From: Chrysomallon squamiferum
Lineage: Eukaryota > Mollusca > Gastropoda > Neomphalida > Peltospiridae
Length of the DNA: 64,000 nt
Direction: 5' to 3'
Assembly: GCA_012295275.1 (NCBI GenBank)
Contig: CM022667.1
Span: 6,239,685-6,303,684 of the forward strand
The position numbers and the translations under genes were made by a program. Shown in pieces: positions 45,111-64,000 of this stretch. The stretch's first letter is position 1. Each line of letters starts with the position of its first letter. A model generated the notes under the pieces. It made no database searches. It saw only the letters and a program-made list of their open reading frames with translations, and was not told the origin of the DNA.

Positions 45111-46525
45111 ACAGAACACAAAGGAACCAACAAAACATGAGTTTGGAACTAAATGGGATGTTTGAGCTAGTTGAGGGCCAAAATGGTCAAGGAAACACAG
45201 CAATTTCACCAGTTAGTGAAGGGGATATCTTCTGGCCAATCATTGATACACTTGTTTTCTATTGAAGGGGACATCTTTTCTCGATGGATGGATAATATTC
45301 TCTGAGTAAAAGGGATTATGCTAAAAAGGATGATGGTTGCAAGACTATGGGGAAGTGGGTGACCGAATGATTCTTTGACTGCTGAACTGGTGAAAAGGCA
45401 ATGAGGGAAGTAGTTTGATATCATATTATCGTAGCATGTAGGCCTACAATGTATTACCTGGTGATCAAGAGAAATTGTGATTCCTAGCATCAGGAATTGG
45501 TCAAGGTTTTAGCTAATCAGACGTTAATGGCAGAAAAGGTGTTATTTTCATGGACATTCAATCTTTGAATGTGTTTTGGTGCTAAACAAAAAGAGTTACA
45601 CCTTTGAAACTGTTATATGTTTTAGTTAACATGTGGGAGGTTAAATTTCAAGAAAAGTCATTTCAACGTCACGTGATCCACATGGTCAGTGTACTCCAAT
45701 CTTCGTGAAACTGAACAATAATGACAGATTTGGAATCCTTGTCATATTGCCTTTTGAACAATACCAAATTTATGAAGATTGGCTCAGTAGATCCACACAT
45801 ATGAGGGTTTAAAAATCTTATACAGGAGGGTTTAAAAAGCAAATGTGACACAGAATGACCCCAATGTATCTCAATGCCAGTCTCACAGCAGATTAAGTTC
45901 TTTGAGATCTCTTCTCTCCATGTAAAACAGAAAGCCTTGGATGTAGTATATATTTATTTATACATCCAAAATATATATTGAGCTGAAGTTCACCACATAT
46001 TATTTGTCTTAATTGCGATTTCATCATGAAACGAGATTACTACAAAGCAGGTTATTTGTCAGTAATTCCTTCAGCTCTACATTCACTACGTTATTTGGCA
46101 CGAGAAGCAACAAGCTCTGTCTTACATGTAACGAGCTCTTTCACCTGTCATAGTGATCTGTGCTTTACGTAATAAATTAACTCAGTTTTGTGTGTTATAA
46201 CGAACTTTGCTATATGTCATAATGATCTCTGCTTTACGAGTTGGCAAGCTCTGTTTTACGTCTTTTTACTACTTTTCACATTATTTCCATACACATTCAT
46301 ATACAAGCCTACACTGCATGCTGTAATAGTCACTCCGTTATCTGTAAAACTTTCAAGGTTATATTTTATAAGTAAAAGAAAAAGTAAACAAAAAGAAGCA
46401 CAATTAATCAAAGCATTCAGGTGATAAGTGTAGGGTTATGGTATTAAAATAAATAAATAAATAAATAATCCTATGCATTAAAGGTATATTTAAATGAGAT
46501 TATTCCTGTACTCTGTTTTTTACAG

Positions 46526-46589
46526 GTCACATATCACTTGCCACCTGCACAAGACCTATACTATGGACAATTACTGTGTGCATTATTTG
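46526..46589 (+). CDS. Gene B exon: juxtamembrane / TM-1
   Basis: Acceptor gttttttacag, donor gtgagtcg, phase 1 in and 2 out; reads HISLATCTRPILWTITVCII. Matches the exons at 24346-24409 and 62168-62243. A (CT)n tract starts about nine bases after the donor. Confidence 0.65.
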
Positions 46590-46593
46590 GTGA

Positions 46594-46702
<109 letters not shown>

Positions 46703-46726
46703 GTATATTATTCTCTGTCTGAAGGT

Positions 46727-46775
46727 TCTGCTGGAATTTTAATCATTTCTTGTCTCTTCTTCTTTCAAAATTTCT
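46727..46775 (+). pseudogene. Degraded TM-2 of gene B
   Basis: One frame reads GSAGILIISCLFFFQN, sharing only AGI(F/L) with TAGIFLTNLLLLVS in the copies at 23881 and 62619. The acceptor region is not conserved, and surrounding sequence present in the 62 kb copy is missing. Confidence 0.35.
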
Positions 46776-47721
46776 CTCTCTCTCTCTCTCTCTCTCTGTC
46801 TTCTCTCTCTTTTCTCTCGTGTGAAGGTTAAGTATAAATTTTAATTTTAATTTTAATTTTTCTTTATTTTTTATGTTTATATATCTTTTTTATATGTAAA
46901 TTGTTCCTCCCACACAACTTGCTCATGTTTCACGCCTGTTTCACTTTCCGGCTCGTTTTAGAGTTTCTCTTTCAGTAACAGCGCACTTTATTAGAAATGC
47001 GATGTTCAATACGTTCATTTACTTTATTTACTATCTCATTTGGTTTTGATATATTAGTTATGATTGTTGTTAAGCTTTATAATTTACACTCAATGAATAC
47101 TAGCTTGTTTTCAAGTAAATCCTAAAAGTGAATAAATAAAATATTGCTATGTTAAAAATTTGTGTTGTGTTGTCTGTTGGAATGGTTACGTAGGAAATGT
47201 CTGCTCGTCAAAAGTGTTTGAGTAACCAATATATATTTTTGTTTTCTTTTGTTTTAAGAATTGTTTACATTTTTGTCCTGTTTGGTTAGTAAATTTCATA
47301 TTCCAAAATATTTCTATTCATTACTTATTAGCTTATAGAGTTGTTCTTATTATTCACCGGTTTTCTTATTTAAAGCTTGGGCTAATATAATTGTATCTAT
47401 ATTAGATTACATGTTATAGTTTGTTCGTGAAAAAGTTTTGTCATTACATACAAATCTAGTTATAATTATCTAACCATAAAATGCTATACATTTCAAATGT
47501 TGATATTTTGGGTATTGGATTATTTCATTTTCTTCATTATTTACTTCATTACGCATTTATTTTTTTATGATATTATATATTATATATATATATGAGTTTG
47601 TGTGTGTGTGTGTGTGTGTGTGTTTCTGAGTGTGTTTTAATAGTTTCTGAGGGTTATCGTTTTCTGTACTGGCCGGGTTGTGTTGTTTTTTCCTTTGATT
47701 CAATGTTTTTGTTTACTTCAG

Positions 47722-47818
47722 GACGTAGATGATATTTATTCAATTGTGGATAAATCTGAGAAACTTGGAGCGGATAAAAAATATAAGTTAAAACATAAAG
47801 AGAAGACAAAGAAAACTG
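47722..47818 (+). CDS. Gene B exon: tyrosine-motif tail 1
   Basis: Acceptor tttacttcag, phase 0; reads DVDDIYSIVDKSEKLGADKK then YKLKHKEKTKKT. YSIV is a YxxV SH2-type site. A donor G/gtttgt at 47818/47819 leaves phase 1 and fits the exon at 48197; reading through instead gives GLYDTDF and a stop at 47841. The same choice exists in the 63.6 kb copy. Confidence 0.6.
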
Positions 47819-48196
47819 GTTTGTATGACACAGATTTCTAAAATTATATTGCAACAGTTTTATTTATATCAAATATGTAGAGAAGAAAGAGAAAAAGTTA
47901 TTTGGTTTTACATTTCTAATTTTAATTAAAGTTTTAGGCAAATGTAACAAACAGGTGTATATCTGCAGTATGTTTATAATTTTATTTTGATGTTATTTGT
48001 TAAGAAAACCTCTTTGATATCACACTAAATATAAAATAATTCTAAAGTTAAATTGCACAACTGAAGATAAATAAAAATAATGTCTAACAAACAATTAATT
48101 TATATATATGTTTATTTGTGTGTATATCTGTGTGTGGGGGTGGGGCGGGGGTGTTTGTGTGAATATATATGTACATGTATATTTGTTATTTTTAAG

Positions 48197-48375
48197 GTTT
48201 ACAGCCAGCAACGACTAAAAAAAGAAATGAATGTCAGCTGATTTAGACTTACGTTGAGTTTAGAAAGGAGAAAATGTCACAGCCCATCTACAAAAAAGAA
48301 AAACTGACAGTGTACATTCAGATTGACTTCTCAAAGAAAGTCCCACAGTTGTCTGATGTCAATCAAGAAAGGTGA
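48197..48375 (+). pseudogene. Gene B exon: tyrosine-motif tail 2 with in-frame TAG
   Basis: Acceptor tatttttaag, phase 1; reads LQPATTKKRNECQLI, then TAG at 48244-48246, then TYVEFRKEKMSQPIYKKEKL, then TVYIQIDFSKKVPQL and a TGA at 48373-48375. TYVEF and VYIQIDF are ITIM/ITSM-like tyrosine motifs. Joined to tail 1, the cytoplasmic region would carry three or more tyrosine sites. The TAG disables this copy. The gene C equivalent would lie just beyond the window end. Confidence 0.5.
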
Positions 48376-50130
48376 AACTGAAATGTCAAAGTGGAAAATG
48401 AATTTATAATGTAGGAAAAATAATAAATAACAATTTAAAACTGAAATAAGATAATTGAAGTCAAAAGAAAACAAAAATGGTCTGATGCTCTTTAGACACA
48501 AACTGCAAAGCAATTAAAATACAAACAAAAATGTACTGAATTTGAAGTTGAGAAATAAAGAATGGCGAAATAATCCAAACAAAATAAGCTTTGTGAAAGC
48601 TAGAGAAAGCAGTACAAAATATAGATTAATATTTATAGACTTATTTCACTTTAGTTTTGTTGTTACATGATCATGAAGTATTTTATGAAAGGAAATCTCA
48701 AAATATTGGCTTTACAGTGTTAGCAGTATCAGTATGTAATACTTTTATTATTTTTGCTATTTTTATTTATTTTGTTTATAATTTTCGTAAAGTTTATAAA
48801 TTATTTCCTGGGTAAGACAGATACTGTTTCTTTTATTCCTATTTTGTAAAGGGAATAGGAAAGTTAATCTGGAATCGTAATGATAACATTTCCCATTTGA
48901 AAGTAGTAAAATAACAGTGTTCAAATTTTTTGTACTATAAAAAAACTATATTATTTTAGTATAGTCCATGTGTGAAAGGAAAAAAAGCTTGTTCATAAAT
49001 CGTTATTTCTGACATAGGAAATAATTTGTTCTGTAATTGAGGTAAATGTGTTTGTATGTATGTGTATGGATATTTAGCCATTTAGAAACTTCATCTTATG
49101 ACAGTGACATGCGTTTTTTTTTTTCATGCCGTTATCATGGGAAAACATTACCAGTAGCTGTCTTAATAGAAAGGTTCCCTATGCTGCTCCTTTTCTCTCT
49201 GAATTTGTGTCAGTATTTTGAAAAATACCCAAATATTTCAATACAAATCTAAGCTGAGCACCTAATATAGATTATCTTGTAGATATAATTACTTTTCACA
49301 GAATGTGCGTTTGAAATTTTCTGGATTTAATAATTTACTGTTTGCTACAGGAAGAAATTAGTGTTATTTTATCAATTTCAAATTAACTGTTACTCTTCTG
49401 AAAGTCACAAAGGCCTAATTACTTAATATATCAAGATAAATGTTGATAGGCATCTTTGTTTATCTCTTGAGTAAAATAACCTTTAAGGCAAATTCATGGA
49501 AGTAGATTTACATTATTTTCTGCTGATATATGTGACAGGAAATTGCCTTCCTATGAGTTTTACACATTGTTGTCTCTAAAGCTAATAAATTAGTATTGAT
49601 ATATTGTTGCATGTATTTGAAAGTTTGCATATTTTTTGTTTTATTTGGAGGAATTTTTTTCCCTTTGATTATTTAACTTAATAAGAGAAACTGATAACAG
49701 AGCCCTTAAATTAGAAACCCTAATTCAGTAATACAAATATTACATAACTATAAATAATTACATCTAGTCCCTCTCGTTTGTTGTATTTTATGTTGAAAAA
49801 ATGATGTGATCATTAACTGATTTGCTGATATCACCGATTTCAACACAAAGATTATATCAGTTGTTCGGTTTCATGGTCATTGAAGGAAAACGCTATGAAC
49901 GAATGATACATAATTTACATAACTAAAATAAATAAACTTTTGACGAAACAAATACTAAAGAAGAACAATTGTTTTCTTTCTGAAATACATAAATATAATA
50001 AATAAGTAGAAAGGATATTGGCCATGGACAGGCATTTTTAGTATCGTTTGAGTCTTTGACATTTGTACTGACACTGTTTTACAGTGTATTATACACAAAT
50101 AATGAATGTAAAAATTAAAGAAATACTTAT
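48376..50130. other. Intergenic region between genes B and C
   Basis: No recognised exon. The end part, from about 49.83 kb, is a copy of 35.8-36.5 kb upstream of gene B. Confidence 0.45.
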
Positions 50131-50200
50131 CGATTCATTTTCCCGGAATCAGGACACAATGCAGGAAGTAAATTATCAATGAGCAAGAATCGGGACCATT
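50131..50200 (-). promoter_or_regulatory. Divergent first-exon candidate, donor lost
   Basis: Copy of 36126-36200 with CAGGAAGT at 50162-50169; the donor after 50131 reads ataagt instead of gtgagt/gtaagt, so this copy probably cannot splice. Confidence 0.3.
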
Positions 50201-50429
50201 CATAACGAATAACAGCTAACTGGACTGAGATTATTAAAAGTTTTCTAAACCCGTTTTGTAAGACAGTAAAGCAATAGGTGTAAAAATAAATAAATGTTTT
50301 TGAAATGGAGTTTATGTCATAGATTATAATAATCAATTATATACTGCTGGTGAAAAATGTATCACTTTCTTAATCTAAATTATTGTGAAACTGTTTTTGT
50401 TTTGTGTGTTTTGTTGATATTTTTTCAAC

Positions 50430-50498
50430 TCAGCGTCACCTAAACCAGTTTACTTGAAAGGACTCGCCCAAATAAGACTCATTTGTGTAAGCAGGAAA
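50430..50498 (+). promoter_or_regulatory. Conserved upstream region of gene C
   Basis: CACCTAAACCAGTT and GGACTCGCCCAAATAAGACT before ATG 50499, matching the gene B upstream region almost base for base. Confidence 0.45.
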
Positions 50499-63702
<13,204 letters not shown>

Positions 63703-64000
63703 GTTTGTATGACACAGATTTCTAAAATTATATTGCAACAGTTTTCTTTATATCACATCAATAGAAAAGAAAGAGAAAAAGGTTATTTGGTTTTACATTT
63801 CTAATTTTAATTAAAGTTTTAGGCAAATGTAACAAGCAGGTGTATATCTGCAGTATGTTTATAATTTTATTTTGATGTTATTTGTTAAGAAAACCTCTTT
63901 GATATCACACTAAATATAAAATAATTCGAAAGTTAAATTGCACAACTGAAGATAAATAAAACTAATGTCTGACAAACAATTTGTATATATGTTTATTTGT
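63703..64000. other. End of window, gene C intron
   Basis: Parallel to 47819-48120 downstream of the gene B tail exon; no exon. By that parallel the second tail exon would begin shortly after position 64000. Confidence 0.4.

Larger units (their letters stand above)
41306..46525. other. Gene B intron between hinge and TM-1
   Basis: 5.2 kb. Contains a copy (41320-41730) of the unit also at 54.24-54.7 kb and, inverted, at 1.43-1.72 kb; (ATT)n at 42300-42375; a microexon-unit remnant at 42.5-43.33 kb; a repeat at 43480-43860; a triplet-rich tract at 43.88-44.74 kb; a transposon coding scrap at 44.8-45.1 kb; and from about 45.58 kb the start of a segment duplicated at 61.2 kb. Confidence 0.45.

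Noticed and set aside
45206-45490. 94-codon minus-strand ORF
   Set aside because: Antisense to the probable continuation of the transposon scrap at 44.8-45.1 kb; no domain recognised.
48131-48153. G-rich tract as a G-quadruplex near the second tail exon acceptor
   Set aside because: Only three long G-runs (GGGGG, GGGG, GGGGG) are present, one short of an intramolecular four-run quadruplex.

Overview
The window is AT-rich metazoan DNA with large introns, GT-AG exons, abundant microsatellites and decayed transposons. It has no operons, rRNA genes or visible CRISPR arrays. Immunoglobulin-like (Ig) exons, tyrosine-motif cytoplasmic tails and the transposon families point to an invertebrate, most likely a mollusc and perhaps a gastropod. 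That placement is inference; I cannot name a species.

The main content is a cluster of small type-I membrane receptors of the Ig superfamily, built from exons that match in splice phase: signal peptide (ends phase 1), Ig domain of about 345-351 nt (phase 1-1), hinge microexons of 12-24 nt (phase 1-1), juxtamembrane/TM-1 exon (phase 1-2), TM-2 exon, and a Lys-rich tail exon carrying a YxxV motif. I name five units A, B, C, E and F.

Minus strand: E (about 15.4 kb to beyond the left edge: 5'UTR exon, signal peptide, a six-Cys Ig exon, hinge microexons). F (20.4-18.5 kb: two C2-like Ig exons, each with a frame lesion, and a DLYAVVDK tail). A (32.44-22.58 kb: signal peptide, V-like Ig, microexon, TM-1, TM-2, tail with a 1-nt deletion). 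Plus strand: B (36.52-48.38 kb: same layout as A, but with a 2-nt deletion in the Ig exon, a degraded TM-2 and an in-frame TAG in a second tail exon). C (50.50-63.70 kb and onward: signal peptide, 12-nt microexon, two almost identical tandem Ig exons, TM-1, TM-2, tail).

A and B are head to head, and the cluster is a set of inverted and direct duplications around a centre at about 34 kb. The TM/tail cassette occurs three times (22.5-24.4 kb minus; 46.4-47.8 kb and 62.1-63.7 kb plus). In each copy a long (CT)n tract on the coding strand starts within about 10 nt of the TM-1 5' splice site. Signal-exon upstream regions share sequence, including divergent ETS-like ACTTCCTG sites.

Mobile DNA: a 1.16-kb Ginger-like element with 33-bp terminal inverted repeats (TIRs) at 3.5-4.7 kb, a 184-bp pogo/Tigger-like MITE at 17.6 kb, a decayed Tc1/mariner-type transposase at 9.6-10.2 kb, an RTE-like LINE scrap at 35.1-35.3 kb and a transposon-associated coding scrap at 44.8-45.1 kb. 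The rest is intron or intergenic sequence with duplicated non-coding units and simple repeats.

Together the genes look like a rapidly duplicating family of cell-surface receptors with intact and broken members, perhaps innate immune or allorecognition. The function is inference from architecture; splice sites were read by eye and no transcript evidence was available.
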